From an uncultured Acidocella sp. (GTDB taxonomy: Bacteria; Pseudomonadota; Alphaproteobacteria; Acetobacterales; Acetobacteraceae), in NCBI RefSeq assembly GCF_946222605.1, contig NZ_CAMIIE010000007.1:1-64000 (forward strand): a stretch of DNA of 64,000 bases, given 5' to 3'. Under the pieces are notes generated by a model. That model was not told where the DNA came from and made no database searches. It worked only from the letters and a program-made list of their open reading frames with translations. The position numbers were made by a program, and so were the translations under genes. How positions within the stretch are numbered: the stretch's first letter is position 1; each line of letters opens with the position of its first letter. Shown here piece after piece: positions 51,533 through 59,883 of the stretch.

Positions 51533-52714
51533 ATGATGCGCCAGCGCGCCACAACCGGCCCCTATCTTCCCGTGATGATCGCGCTGTGCGGCGGGCTCAG
51601 CCTGTTCATGCTGGTGTCGCTGATTGCCGCCCCAGGGCGGCTGAACAGCGATTTCATGGCCTTCTGGGCCTATCCACGCTTCATCGCGGCGCATGATCCG
51701 GCGGGGCTTTATGACAGCGCGGCGTTGCAGGCCTTCGAGCAGCAGCTTTATGCCGGGTTCCATAGCTTCTACCCCTATCTCTACCCGCCGACCTTGTTGC
51801 TGGCCCTCTCCTGGCTGCGGGCCCTGCCCTTCGGCGTGGCGGCGCTGGTCTGGTCGGTACTGGGAATCAGCGCGCTCGCTTTGGCCTGCGGCGCGGCCTT
51901 TCCCGGGCGTGCGGGGGCGGTGCTGGCCGCCCTGCTGGCCAGCCCGGCGGCGTTGCTGTGCCTGGCCACCGGCGAGACCGGGCTGTTCACCACCGCCTTG
52001 CTGCTGGCCGGCTTCGCGGCGCTGCCGCGCGCACCGCTGCTGGCAGGGTTCTGGTTCGGGCTGCTGACGCTGAAGCCGCAGCTGGGCGTGATGCTGCCGT
52101 TTTTCCTGCTCGCACGCGGCGAGGCAAAAGCCATCCTGGCCGCCTGCCTCACCGCTTTGGTGCTGAACGGGGCCAGCGCGGTGATCTACCCGGCGCGGCT
52201 CTGGCGGCTCTGGTGGCAGACCTTGCCGGCCTATCAGGACAGCTATTTCCACGCCGCCAAGACGCTCAATCTCAATATCCTGATCACCCCCTCGGCGAAC
52301 ATCGTCGCGCTGGGCGGCGGCATCGGCTTCGCCTGGGCGGTGCAGATGCTGTGCGCGCTGGCGATGGCCGGGGTGGTGATCTGGGCGGCCAGGCGCGCCC
52401 CCTACCGGCTGGCGGTGGCGGCCACGCTGGTGGCGGGCTTCCTGGCGCAGCCGCACGCTTATGCCTATGACAGCATCGCTGTCGTGGCCGCGCTGGCGCT
52501 GGCGCTGGAGGCGCGGCCGGGCAAGGGCTGGGTGGCGTTGGGAATGGCCGCCTATCTGGCGCCGCTGTTGCTGCTCTCGCCCTGGCACCGGGCCTTTATC
52601 GACGCGCCGCTGCTCGCCGCATGCCTGTGCGGCATCATCGCGCTTGCGTTGGGGGCGCGAAACGGCGCAGATTCAAACCATGAGCCAGACCCTTTACTAC
52701 CCCCCCTCGCCTGA
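51533..52714 (+). CDS. GT87/DUF2029-type membrane glycosyltransferase
   Basis: This 393-residue protein has about nine hydrophobic helices and the DUF2029 pattern LNSDFMAFWAYPRFIAAHDPAGLYD (near residues 37-61), with the catalytic-type aspartate in the first loop, and PYLYPPTLLLAL. It likely transfers a sugar from a lipid-linked donor in the periplasm. The next gene starts 35 bases before its end. Confidence 0.83.
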   Translation: MMRQRATTGPYLPVMIALCGGLSLFMLVSLIAAPGRLNSDFMAFWAYPRFIAAHDPAGLYDSAALQAFEQQLYAGFHSFYPYLYPPTLLLALSWLRALPFGVAALVWSVLGISALALACGAAFPGRAGAVLAALLASPAALLCLATGETGLFTTALLLAGFAALPRAPLLAGFWFGLLTLKPQLGVMLPFFLLARGEAKAILAACLTALVLNGASAVIYPARLWRLWWQTLPAYQDSYFHAAKTLNLNILITPSANIVALGGGIGFAWAVQMLCALAMAGVVIWAARRAPYRLAVAATLVAGFLAQPHAYAYDSIAVVAALALALEARPGKGWVALGMAAYLAPLLLLSPWHRAFIDAPLLAACLCGIIALALGARNGADSNHEPDPLLPPLA

Positions 52715-53138
52715 ACAGCATCAGTTCCATGGCGTCATCACCCGGCGCTGCGCCGCCCTGCTGCTCGATATGATCGGCATGGCGCTGTTCGGCTGGGCGA
52801 TGGTCTTCGCCATCGCCATCTTCGGGGTGCTCACCTTCGGGTTCGGCTGGATCGCCTTTCACATCCTGCCCTGGCTGCCGCTGGTTTATTACACGCTGCT
52901 GATCGGCGGCACCGGCGCTACGCCGGGCCAGCGCCTGACCGGCATCGCCGTCCGCCAGGACGCGACGTTCGCGCCGCCCAGCCTGGCCCAGGCCTTTGTC
53001 TGGACGCTGCTGCTCTGGCTCAGCTTCGCCTTGGCCGGGCTGCCTTTCCTGCTCGCCTTCCTCAATCCACGCCGGCGCGCGGCGCATGACATGCTCAGCG
53101 GCCTTACCCTGATGCGTGTGACCCAAATTCCGTATTGA
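52680..53138 (+). CDS. RDD-family membrane protein
   Basis: This 152-residue protein has the N-terminal RDD-type start TRRCAALLLDMIGMALFGWA, a second helix, and GATPGQRLTGIAV near residue 80. The C-terminus is HDMLSGLTLM. ATG 52680 overlaps the GT87 3' end by 35 bases. RDD proteins are small transport-associated membrane proteins of mostly unknown role. Confidence 0.85.
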   Translation: MSQTLYYPPSPEQHQFHGVITRRCAALLLDMIGMALFGWAMVFAIAIFGVLTFGFGWIAFHILPWLPLVYYTLLIGGTGATPGQRLTGIAVRQDATFAPPSLAQAFVWTLLLWLSFALAGLPFLLAFLNPRRRAAHDMLSGLTLMRVTQIPY

Positions 53139-53172
53139 CGCGGCCACGCCCAGACCCAAACATATCATTCGA

Positions 53173-53934
53173 ATGAGCTTCAAGCCCGCCAGACGTCCGC
53201 ATTTCTTCTACACCACGGCGCCGCTGCCCTGCCCCTATGTCGCGGGCCGGACGGAGCGCAAGGTGGTCACCGAACTTGCCGGCGTCTCCGCCGAGACGCT
53301 GCATGACCGCCTGAGCCGCGGCGGCTTCCGGCGCAGCCACAATATCGCCTATGCGCCGGTCTGCGCCGGCTGCAATGCCTGCGTGCCGATCCGCATCCGC
53401 GCGCATGAGTTCGAGCCGGACCGCACCCAGCGGCGCATTGAGAAGCGCAATGCCGATCTCTTGGTGCAGGAAATGCCGCCGCGGGCCACCGCCGAGCAAT
53501 ATGCGTTGTTCCAGGCCTATCAGCAGGCCCGGCATGGCGATGGCGATATGTCGACCATGAGCTTCTATGATTACCGCGCCATGGTCGAGGACACGCCGAT
53601 CGAGACCTCGCTGGTGGAATTCCGCCTGCCCAGCGGCCAGTTGGTCGGCGCCTGCCTGACCGACCGGCTGGGGGACGGGCTCTCGGCCGTCTATAGCTTC
53701 TTCGAGACCGAGATGAACGCCCGCTCGCTCGGCACCTACGCCATCATCTGGCTGGCGCGCCGGGCGGTGAGCTTGCGCCTTGAGCATGTCTATCTTGGCT
53801 ATTGGGTCGAGGACAGCCGCAAGATGTCCTACAAGGCGAAGTTCCACCCCAGCGAGGTGCTGCGCGGCGGGGTGTGGCGGGCCTTGGGCGAGGCCGCCAC
53901 GCTGCCGGCCCGCATGATCTCCCAGCCCGCCTGA
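53173..53934 (+). CDS. bpt: Bacterial aminoacyl-tRNA-protein transferase (Bpt/Ate1-like)
   Basis: This 253-residue protein transfers an amino acid (leucine in characterised Bpt enzymes) from tRNA to N-terminal Asp/Glu, marking proteins for ClpAP. The N-terminal CPYVAGRTERKVVTEL and GFRRSHNIAYAPVCAGCNACVPIRI (split) contain the conserved cysteines. The C-terminal LEHVYLGYWVEDSRKMSYKAKF is characteristic. A TATCAT box ends four bases before the ATG, which suggests a leaderless or near-leaderless start. Confidence 0.93.
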   Translation: MSFKPARRPHFFYTTAPLPCPYVAGRTERKVVTELAGVSAETLHDRLSRGGFRRSHNIAYAPVCAGCNACVPIRIRAHEFEPDRTQRRIEKRNADLLVQEMPPRATAEQYALFQAYQQARHGDGDMSTMSFYDYRAMVEDTPIETSLVEFRLPSGQLVGACLTDRLGDGLSAVYSFFETEMNARSLGTYAIIWLARRAVSLRLEHVYLGYWVEDSRKMSYKAKFHPSEVLRGGVWRALGEAATLPARMISQPA

Positions 53935-54000
53935 TCCGGGCTGGACGCCCCTGCCCGTCGCCCCCATCTGATCTCTGTTACTGCAGAAGGGTGATTTTCC

Positions 54001-54570
54001 ATGGCGGTGTCCCGCTCATCTTCTTCAACGGCGTTGCGCGTTGCCGCGCTCGCCTTGCCGGTGCTGGCGCTGGCCGGTTGCGCCGCACTTTACACGCGCC
54101 ATCCGGTCGGCAATGCGCATGTGCCCGAGCCGCTGAAGCCGGTTGCGCTGCATGAATATCTCGGCCGCTGGTATGAGCTGGCGCGCTACGACCAGTCTTT
54201 CGAGAAAAACTGCGCGGCGGTGACCGCCGATTACAGCCTGCGGCCGGATGGCAAGATCGCCATCGTCAATCGCTGCACCAAGCCGGACGGCAAGGAACAG
54301 GTGGCGCATGGCACCGCCAAAATCGTGCCTGGCTCCGATGGCACGAAGCTGAAGGTGAGCTTTTTCGGCCCGTTCTATTTGGGCAATTACTGGGTGCTGG
54401 ACCATGCGCCGGATTATGCCTGGTCGATCGTCGGCGACCCGTCCGGGCGCTATCTCTGGATCTTGGCGCGCACGCCGCATCTGGATCCGGCGGCGATGCG
54501 CATGCTGATCAACCGCGTGGCGGCCCTGGGCTACAACACCAACCAATTGGTGATGACCCGCCAGCCCTGA
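54001..54570 (+). CDS. Outer-membrane lipocalin lipoprotein (Blc-like)
   Basis: This 189-residue lipoprotein has a signal peptide with lipobox LAGC. The lipocalin motif GRWYELARYDQ is near residue 52 and WILARTP lies in the C-terminal strand. It binds a hydrophobic ligand in the periplasm or outer membrane. A repeat of family 1 starts at the base after its stop. Confidence 0.92.
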   Translation: MAVSRSSSSTALRVAALALPVLALAGCAALYTRHPVGNAHVPEPLKPVALHEYLGRWYELARYDQSFEKNCAAVTADYSLRPDGKIAIVNRCTKPDGKEQVAHGTAKIVPGSDGTKLKVSFFGPFYLGNYWVLDHAPDYAWSIVGDPSGRYLWILARTPHLDPAAMRMLINRVAALGYNTNQLVMTRQP

Positions 54571-54616
54571 CAAAAGTTTTTGGGGGTGTGGGGTGTTTTT
54601 TCAAAAACACCCCACA
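54571..54616 (+). repeat. 3' stem-loop repeat, family 1, copy B
   Basis: The header CAAAAGTTTTTGGGGG (54571-54586) is followed by a perfect 14-bp stem (arms 54587-54600 and 54603-54616). It begins directly after the lipocalin TGA. There is no T tract after the stem. Confidence 0.88.
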
Positions 54617-54662
54617 AACGTCTGGGATGTTGGCAACACCGCGCCAACACCCCAGAGATTTT
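54615..54662 (-). repeat. 3' stem-loop repeat, family 2, copy 2
   Basis: On the minus strand, arms at 54662-54643 and 54634-54615 share the GGGGTGTTGGC core with copy 1. It lies three bases after the stop of the minus-strand membrane gene and touches family-1 copy B, so each convergent gene has its own element. Confidence 0.75.
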
Positions 54663-54665
54663 GCG

Positions 54666-55520
54666 TTAATACCAATCCCGGATGCGCCCACCGATCGCCC
54701 CGGCGACAGCGGCGATGAAGGCACCGATGAGCGCCGAGAAGAAGGTGTAGATCGCCGCCGCAGCAGCACTCTTGCGCGCCGCATTGGCCACCTGCTTGGC
54801 CTTGGTGATGTCGGCCTGCTCATGCGTCAGCACATCATTCACCCGGGCCTGGGCGGAGGCCTGGTCCATGCCGGTCGCGGCCATCACCAACGTCGCCAGA
54901 TAATCCTTGTCGGCTTGCGGGGCGTTGCCGGTGACGGCGGATTGCGTCAGCACCGCGCTGGCATCGTCGCGGATCTGCTGCGGGGTCATGCCCGGCAGCG
55001 ACAGCCCGGCAGCCGTACCGCCGCTGCCGGACGGCGCCGGACGCAGCAACTCGCTCAGATAATAGGTCTGGGCGATCTTGGTGTCCGCCGCCTTGGAGGC
55101 CGCATCGGAACCGAGCCGGACGGCGTTCGAGCCAGCCATGGCCAGCGCGCCGACCGTGATCAGCAGCGCCACCGCCCAGGCCAGGAAGCCATGCGCGGTA
55201 TCGCGGAAGCCGACTTCATCGGTATGCACCGCCACCCATTTGGTGCGCAGCCGCCCGGCGATGAAGCCGCCGAAGAACGACGCCACCCATTGCACGATGA
55301 TCAGCCACACCGCCGCCATGATGGTGAAGCCCACCGCCGAAACACCCTGGCCAGCCCAGGGAGAAACGGAAGCGAGGCCAAGACCGGCGCCAAGGATGGT
55401 GAGAATGATGGCGATCGCCGCGGCGGCGACACCGCCCGCGAAAATCGCCGCCCAGGACACAGCGGACTGGCTCGAAACCGGCGCCGCCGTCTCAACCGGC
55501 GTTGCGTAAACCTCGCTCAT
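54666..55520 (-). CDS. Membrane protein of unknown function, often named PhnA-like
   Basis: This 284-residue protein starts at ATG 55520 after GAGGAG. A first helix SWAAIFAGGVAAAAIAIILTILGAGLGLA (residues about 20-48) is followed by two more helices, a Ser/Gly/Ala-rich periplasmic region (about 150-240) and a last glycine-rich helix with IGGRIRDWY. I know similar proteins only as uncharacterised; the PhnA-like label carries no function. It sits 10 bases downstream of a 24-residue hydrophobic ORF and is probably co-expressed with it. Confidence 0.72.
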   Translation of the reverse strand: MSEVYATPVETAAPVSSQSAVSWAAIFAGGVAAAAIAIILTILGAGLGLASVSPWAGQGVSAVGFTIMAAVWLIIVQWVASFFGGFIAGRLRTKWVAVHTDEVGFRDTAHGFLAWAVALLITVGALAMAGSNAVRLGSDAASKAADTKIAQTYYLSELLRPAPSGSGGTAAGLSLPGMTPQQIRDDASAVLTQSAVTGNAPQADKDYLATLVMAATGMDQASAQARVNDVLTHEQADITKAKQVANAARKSAAAAAIYTFFSALIGAFIAAVAGAIGGRIRDWY

Positions 55521-55530
55521 TGCGATCTCC

Positions 55531-55605
55531 TCAGTGGAAGAGCAGGAGCAGGATGATGATGATCGGCAGCGGAATGCCAAGCAGCCAGAGCAGGATATAC
55601 GGCAT
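55531..55605 (-). CDS. 24-residue hydrophobic mini-protein
   Basis: ATG 55605 is preceded by AAGGGGG at a good distance. It encodes 24 residues that form a single hydrophobic helix (it begins MPYILLWLLGIPLP and ends LLLLFH), with stop TGA at 55531. The next gene's ribosome site overlaps this stop. Such tiny membrane ORFs precede similar membrane genes in other proteobacteria as far as I can recall, but that is not checked here. Confidence 0.55.
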   Translation of the reverse strand: MPYILLWLLGIPLPIIIILLLLFH

Positions 55606-55807
55606 TGCAGAACCCCCTTGAGCAAATATTGTTGCCGGGCAGATTTTGGCCCCGCGCGCCTGGCTTCAAGCGATGGCCTCCATAGATGACGGGAATGACA
55701 TGGCGGCGTTAGCGCGGCCGTGGTTGGGCGGCATTTGCGGTTGAAATTCCCCTTTATTTTTCTTGAAATTTTTCAATGGACGGTGGCGTTGAAGCGGCTC
55801 ACCCTCC

Positions 55808-55915
55808 CTAAACGTTTTGCCGCCCTTTTTGAAAAAAGCGCCGCCCGCTCCGGCGGCTTTCCACCCCTGCGCCGCGGAGGCGGAATCTTTGCCGCCTCCG
55901 CCCAAAACCTTTGCT
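55808..55915 (-). repeat. 3' stem-loop repeat, family 1, enlarged copy E
   Basis: On the minus strand, after the stop at 55939, the header GCAAAGGTTTTGGG (55914-55901) leads to a 10-bp stem (55892-55901 with 55874-55883). A second GCCGCC/GGCGGC stem (55840-55845, 55852-55857) and a CTTTTTTCAAAAAGG-type segment follow. A mirrored header, CTAAACGTTTTG, ends the element at 55808. The 333 bases between 55606 and 55938 hold this element plus an AT-rich stretch near 55740-55780; I see no gene. Confidence 0.6.
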
Positions 55916-55938
55916 CTAAATTATTTGTGAGCCGTTTG

Positions 55939-57825
55939 TTAGAAGCCGAACATATGGTCGAGCGAGAAACCGCCGGACGCATCCTCAAGCCCATGGAACC
56001 CGAACAGCCGGCAAGTGACATCGCGGATCAGCACATAGCCGGTCTCGCCCGCCGCACTCAGAGACGCTTCCGAAAAATGCTGTCGCGGCCTGACGATCTG
56101 TGAACCGGAACAAGCGATGGCAAGCTGCGCCGTCTCCAGCTTCACCCCCTGCCCATCATAGAGTTCCAGCGCCGTGCTGGAGCTTGCCAGCCACGGGCCG
56201 GAAGCCGGGTAGATCAGCACGCAGAAACTCTCGCGCCCGCCAAAGCCCAGCTTCAGGAACAGCCTGGTGGAGAGGCCCGGTGGCTTGCCGGTATAGCTCT
56301 GCGGCTCGTTCTTATAGACCATCAGCGTGTTGAAAATATGCGCGCCGAAGCTGCTCTCCGCCGCATGGCCGCTGGCGCGGTCCTCGAACCGGAAGAGCGC
56401 GTGCAGCCAGCCATCCGCCTCCCCGCCCTCGCGGAAATCATAGACCAGCTCGGCATGGCCGCCATCGGGCAGCGCGTCCGGGGCCAGCACATCGTCGAGA
56501 TCCACCGCGAGATCATGGTCGCGCGGCAAACGGCCGAGGAATTTATCCGCGATCTTGCGGCCATCCGGCGCGAACACGTCCAGGCGCAGCGGCATGTCGC
56601 GCTCCGCCTCCACCATCGGGGTGGGCAGCGCGATGGTGCGGAAACGCCCACGCGGCAAAATCGGGAAAGGCAGCAGAAAGCCGCGCCCCATCGCCGGATG
56701 CAGGGTCTTGATGCCGGGATCGGGTTTCAGATCCGCGCGCTCGACATTCACATGCGCGATGCGGGTGCGCCCATCGCGCACCACCTCATAGCGCGGGCGC
56801 ACCACATGGCGGCCGGCCAACACCTCCAGCTGGGCGGGCCAGCGCAGATCCGGAAACAGCTCGGCCACGTCCAAAGCGCGGGTGGCGAAAGGCGGGATCT
56901 CCTCGGCCAGCGCCACCGGGGCATCGGCGCCCATGCGGTCCAGCGCGAAATCCCCGGCCGGGATCGGCACGGCATGGCTGTTCTGGACCCAGAGGATCAC
57001 CCGCTCATCCGCGCGCGGCGCCGGCAGCCCGGCGAAACGCGCCGAGGGCCAGGCATTGGCGTCATGGGTGCAAGAGAGCGAGGCGCCGTTATCCGTGGCG
57101 TAGGTATCCAGCGCGTATTTCACCACATCATGGCCCGCCACACCGATGGCGTGGATGAAAAGCTGGCCAATGAACGGCTTGAGGCCAAAACGCGCGCGGA
57201 TCTCGCGGCTATCCAGCACATAGCCGCCAGTGCCGGGCGGCGCGCTCTGTGACCATTCGGCGAGGATCTGCCCGCCCTGGCCGAACAATATATGCTGGAA
57301 CAGCACCTCCTTCGCCCCATAGCCGGCCCAGTAATTGGCCGTGGTCAGGCGGGTGGCGAAGCGGTCATCATCGCGGAAAAACACGAAATTGGTGGCGAAA
57401 TTGCGCGGCTCCAGATAGCGCTTCGGCTCGGAGAGCCAGGCTTCCGGCAGCTTCACCGCATCCAGCGTCACCAGCTCGGCCCCTGGCGGCAGCAGCGCGT
57501 GCAGATGCTGGGCGCGCTTGGCGGCATCGAAGGCGGCCAGCAGCACCGTGCTCACCCGCGCCTGCGGCAGCTCGGTCAACGGCCGGGCGATATACCCGGC
57601 GCGTGGCTGGCCCAGCGCCAGCGTGTCCTGCACATAGAGCCCCTCGATCTCGAAATCCGGGCAGAGGGCGAGCAGCGGGCCGGCGATGCCGTCCGGGTCG
57701 AACAAGGCCACCGCCCCGGCGCGCGCGGCGAGGTCGGCCAGCGCCTTGGCCGCCAGAGGATGCGAAAGCGCCTTATAGACGACATTGCCGCCGCGCAGAT
57801 TGTCGAAAGTCTCGATATCCAGCAT
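55939..57825 (-). CDS. Unrecognised 628-residue protein
   Basis: There is no signal peptide or membrane helix. The N-terminal 120 residues look like a nucleotide- or sugar-binding alpha/beta fold (VALFDPDGIAGPLLAL, VSTVLLAAFDAAKR), which resembles a small-molecule-binding domain but has no catalytic motif I know. The remainder is beta-rich, with VLDSREIRARFGLKPFIGQLF, TDNGASLSCTHDANAWPSARF (split) and a Phe/Gly-rich end. It begins three bases after the stop of the ELM1-like gene on the same strand and is followed by the enlarged repeat E. Function unknown; the coupling to ELM1-like suggests a shared envelope or glycan role (inference). Confidence 0.7.
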   Translation of the reverse strand: MLDIETFDNLRGGNVVYKALSHPLAAKALADLAARAGAVALFDPDGIAGPLLALCPDFEIEGLYVQDTLALGQPRAGYIARPLTELPQARVSTVLLAAFDAAKRAQHLHALLPPGAELVTLDAVKLPEAWLSEPKRYLEPRNFATNFVFFRDDDRFATRLTTANYWAGYGAKEVLFQHILFGQGGQILAEWSQSAPPGTGGYVLDSREIRARFGLKPFIGQLFIHAIGVAGHDVVKYALDTYATDNGASLSCTHDANAWPSARFAGLPAPRADERVILWVQNSHAVPIPAGDFALDRMGADAPVALAEEIPPFATRALDVAELFPDLRWPAQLEVLAGRHVVRPRYEVVRDGRTRIAHVNVERADLKPDPGIKTLHPAMGRGFLLPFPILPRGRFRTIALPTPMVEAERDMPLRLDVFAPDGRKIADKFLGRLPRDHDLAVDLDDVLAPDALPDGGHAELVYDFREGGEADGWLHALFRFEDRASGHAAESSFGAHIFNTLMVYKNEPQSYTGKPPGLSTRLFLKLGFGGRESFCVLIYPASGPWLASSSTALELYDGQGVKLETAQLAIACSGSQIVRPRQHFSEASLSAAGETGYVLIRDVTCRLFGFHGLEDASGGFSLDHMFGF

Positions 57826-57828
57826 TCA

Positions 57829-58758
57829 CTAAACTCCGAGGCGCCGGCGCAGCTCCTGGCCCGCCCATTCCGTGTCATCCAGGGGGGCTGTATCCCACAG
57901 CTCCAGCCGCCCGGCAAAATCCCGCACCCGGCCATCCCGCACCAGAGCGTCCATGAAGGCGCCGATGCGCGCGGATTTGCCCGGCAGCCGCGCCAGAAAG
58001 ACCGGCGCGCTGGTGGCCACGGCCTCGGAGACCATGGAGACGCTGTCCGCGGTGACGATGATGGCATCGGCGCAGGCGAGCATGCCGAAATACGGGTTCT
58101 CGCCGGTAAAATCCCAGATCCAGGCGCCCAGCGGTTCCAGCGCCGCGCGCAGGCTGGCGACCACTTCAGGCGCGGTGCGGCGCGAGGGCGTGATCATCAG
58201 CCCCGCCCCCTGCCGCGCCAGCGCCGCCAGCTGGGCGGCGAGCGCCTGGCCCTCGGCGGCCTCGAATTTATAGCGCCCGTTGGAGCCGCCCAGCAGCACG
58301 GCCACCAGAGGCCGGGGCAGATGCGCGAAACGCGGCGCCCAGATCGCTCTCTCCGCCGCCAGCCGCGCCTGCGTCACGCGGTGCAGGGCGGTGCGGGTGA
58401 CGATGACATTCGGCCCCGCGATGCCGTCATGCCGGCCGGCCAGAATCGCATCGAATTTCGAAAGCGCCATGCGCGGATGCTGAATGCACACCGCCCTCAC
58501 CTCGCGCGACCGCAAGGCCGCCGCCACCCGCGCTCCAGCCCCGCCGGCGCCGATCACCACCGGCGGCAGCGGTCCGGCGAACAGCGCCGGCGCCACCGCC
58601 CAGCGCGGATTGAACCAGAAATTGGTGGGGATATGGGCCCAGGCGGTGCGAAAGCGCAGCGGCCGGAATTCCGCCGCCAGCCCGGCCGCCTCGGCCAGCC
58701 CCAGCGCCTGGGATTTCAGCCCGGCCAGATCGGTACAGATGATGCGCGCGTCAAGCAT
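57829..58758 (-). CDS. ELM1/GtrOC1-family protein (mitochondrial fission ELM1-like)
   Basis: This 309-residue protein has the conserved start MLDARIICTDLAGLKSQ. AVLLGGSNGRYKF is near residue 163 and DAIIVTADSVSMVSEA near residue 244. Bacterial members are usually near glycan or LPS genes and resemble GT-B glycosyltransferases. ATG 58758 is preferred to an upstream in-frame start. It is probably coupled to the 628-residue protein, three bases away. Confidence 0.85.
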   Translation of the reverse strand: MLDARIICTDLAGLKSQALGLAEAAGLAAEFRPLRFRTAWAHIPTNFWFNPRWAVAPALFAGPLPPVVIGAGGAGARVAAALRSREVRAVCIQHPRMALSKFDAILAGRHDGIAGPNVIVTRTALHRVTQARLAAERAIWAPRFAHLPRPLVAVLLGGSNGRYKFEAAEGQALAAQLAALARQGAGLMITPSRRTAPEVVASLRAALEPLGAWIWDFTGENPYFGMLACADAIIVTADSVSMVSEAVATSAPVFLARLPGKSARIGAFMDALVRDGRVRDFAGRLELWDTAPLDDTEWAGQELRRRLGV

Positions 58759-58807
58759 GATGCGCTGGGCTTTGCGGGGTGCGCGCGCGCCCGTCAACCC
58801 GGCCGGA

Positions 58808-58835
58808 TTGCGCCGGCCTCCGGCTTCGCTAGAGT
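58808..58835 (+). promoter_or_regulatory. Candidate promoter of the aspartoacylase-like gene, leaderless type
   Basis: TTGCGC (58808-58813), 16 bases, then TAGAGT (58830-58835), which ends seven bases before the ATG at 58843. No ribosome site lies between. Confidence 0.4.
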
Positions 58836-58842
58836 GCTGTTC

Positions 58843-59805
58843 ATGACGACAGGCTCCGCCCCCGCCCTGCCGAATGACCTGCCCTTCTTCACGGTGGACA
58901 TTCCGCCGCCGGATCTATCCGCCCATTTGCAGGGCAATACCGGGGTGCAAGGCTTCACCTGCCGCGATTCCGGCCGCCCCGGCCCGCATGTGGTGCTGGT
59001 GTCGTTAATCCACGGCAATGAATTCGCCGGCGCCATCGTGCTAAAGGAGCTGCTGGAGAGCGGCTTCACCCCGCTTTGCGGCAAGGTCACGCTCGGCTTC
59101 GCCAACCTCGCCGCCTATGCCCGTTTCGATGCCGCCAACCCGATCGCCTCGCGCTATGTCGAAGAGGATATGAACCGGGTCTGGGATGATTTCGCTTTGT
59201 TCGGAGTGCGCCGCTCGGCGGAGCTGGACCGGGCGCGGGAGATCAAGCCGATCATCGATTCGGCCGACATGCTGCTGGATCTGCATTCCATGCTCTGGCC
59301 CTCGATGCCGGTGCTGCTTTGCGGCGCCGGGCCGCGCGGGCGGGCGCTGGGCCAGGCGGTGGGCACGCCGGGGCTGGTGGTGGCCGATACCGGCCATGCC
59401 GGCGGCAAAAGGCTGATCGATTATGGCCGCTTCACCGAGGCCAGCCCCAATGGCGCCGCCTGCCTGCTGGTGGAGGCCGGGCCGCATTGGCGCCAAAGCG
59501 CCGTGGCGCAGAGCCGGGCAAGCGTGATGGCGCTGCTGCGCCATGCCGGGATGATCGAAGGGCCGGCTCCGACGCCGTCATCGCACTTCGCCGAGGTGGT
59601 GAGCGTGATCACCGCGCGGACCAACCGGTTTGCCTTCGTGCGGGATTTTGTCGGGGGCGAGGTGATCGCGCAGGCGGGGACGCTGATCGCGCATGACGGC
59701 GACGCCGAAATCCGCACGCCGGAGGATGATCTGATCATGATCATGCCGAGCCTGAAGGTAAGCCACGGACACACGGCGGTACGCCTGGCGCGGCCGATAA
59801 AATAA
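58843..59805 (+). CDS. Succinylglutamate desuccinylase/aspartoacylase-family metallopeptidase
   Basis: This 320-residue M14-like zinc enzyme has metal-ligand segments SLIHGNEFAGA near residue 53 and LLDLHSML near residue 146, followed by DTGHAGGKRLIDYG. The N-terminal extension is longer than in AstE. The reaction is hydrolysis of an N-acyl or amide bond in a small molecule; no arginine-catabolism neighbours are present, so the true substrate is open. Confidence 0.86.
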   Translation: MTTGSAPALPNDLPFFTVDIPPPDLSAHLQGNTGVQGFTCRDSGRPGPHVVLVSLIHGNEFAGAIVLKELLESGFTPLCGKVTLGFANLAAYARFDAANPIASRYVEEDMNRVWDDFALFGVRRSAELDRAREIKPIIDSADMLLDLHSMLWPSMPVLLCGAGPRGRALGQAVGTPGLVVADTGHAGGKRLIDYGRFTEASPNGAACLLVEAGPHWRQSAVAQSRASVMALLRHAGMIEGPAPTPSSHFAEVVSVITARTNRFAFVRDFVGGEVIAQAGTLIAHDGDAEIRTPEDDLIMIMPSLKVSHGHTAVRLARPIK

Positions 59806-59828
59806 AGCGCTGTAAAAGCGTGGATATC

Positions 59829-59857
59829 AAAAAAAGCCTGAGGCTCGAGCCCTCAGC
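59829..59857 (-). terminator. Intrinsic terminator of the GT39 gene
   Basis: On the minus strand a CTGAGG/CCTCAG stem with a 7-base loop (59838-59856) is followed by seven T residues (59835-59829). It lies about 27 bases after the GT39 stop and faces the convergent aspartoacylase-like gene. Confidence 0.75.
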
Positions 59858-59883
59858 GGCGCCTGCAAAAAGCCCGGAAATTT

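Noticed and set aside
54588..55556. Plus-strand 322-codon frame starting in the repeat at 54.6 kb
   Set aside because: It is antisense to the membrane protein gene and begins inside a stem-loop element.
55666..55905. Minus-strand 79-codon frame in the repeat region
   Set aside because: It consists of the repeat element read in one frame and has no start signal.
57292..58842. Long plus-strand open frame before the aspartoacylase-like gene
   Set aside because: It runs antisense to the 628-residue and ELM1-like genes, has low-complexity Arg/Gln/His composition and no family features. The real start is ATG 58843.
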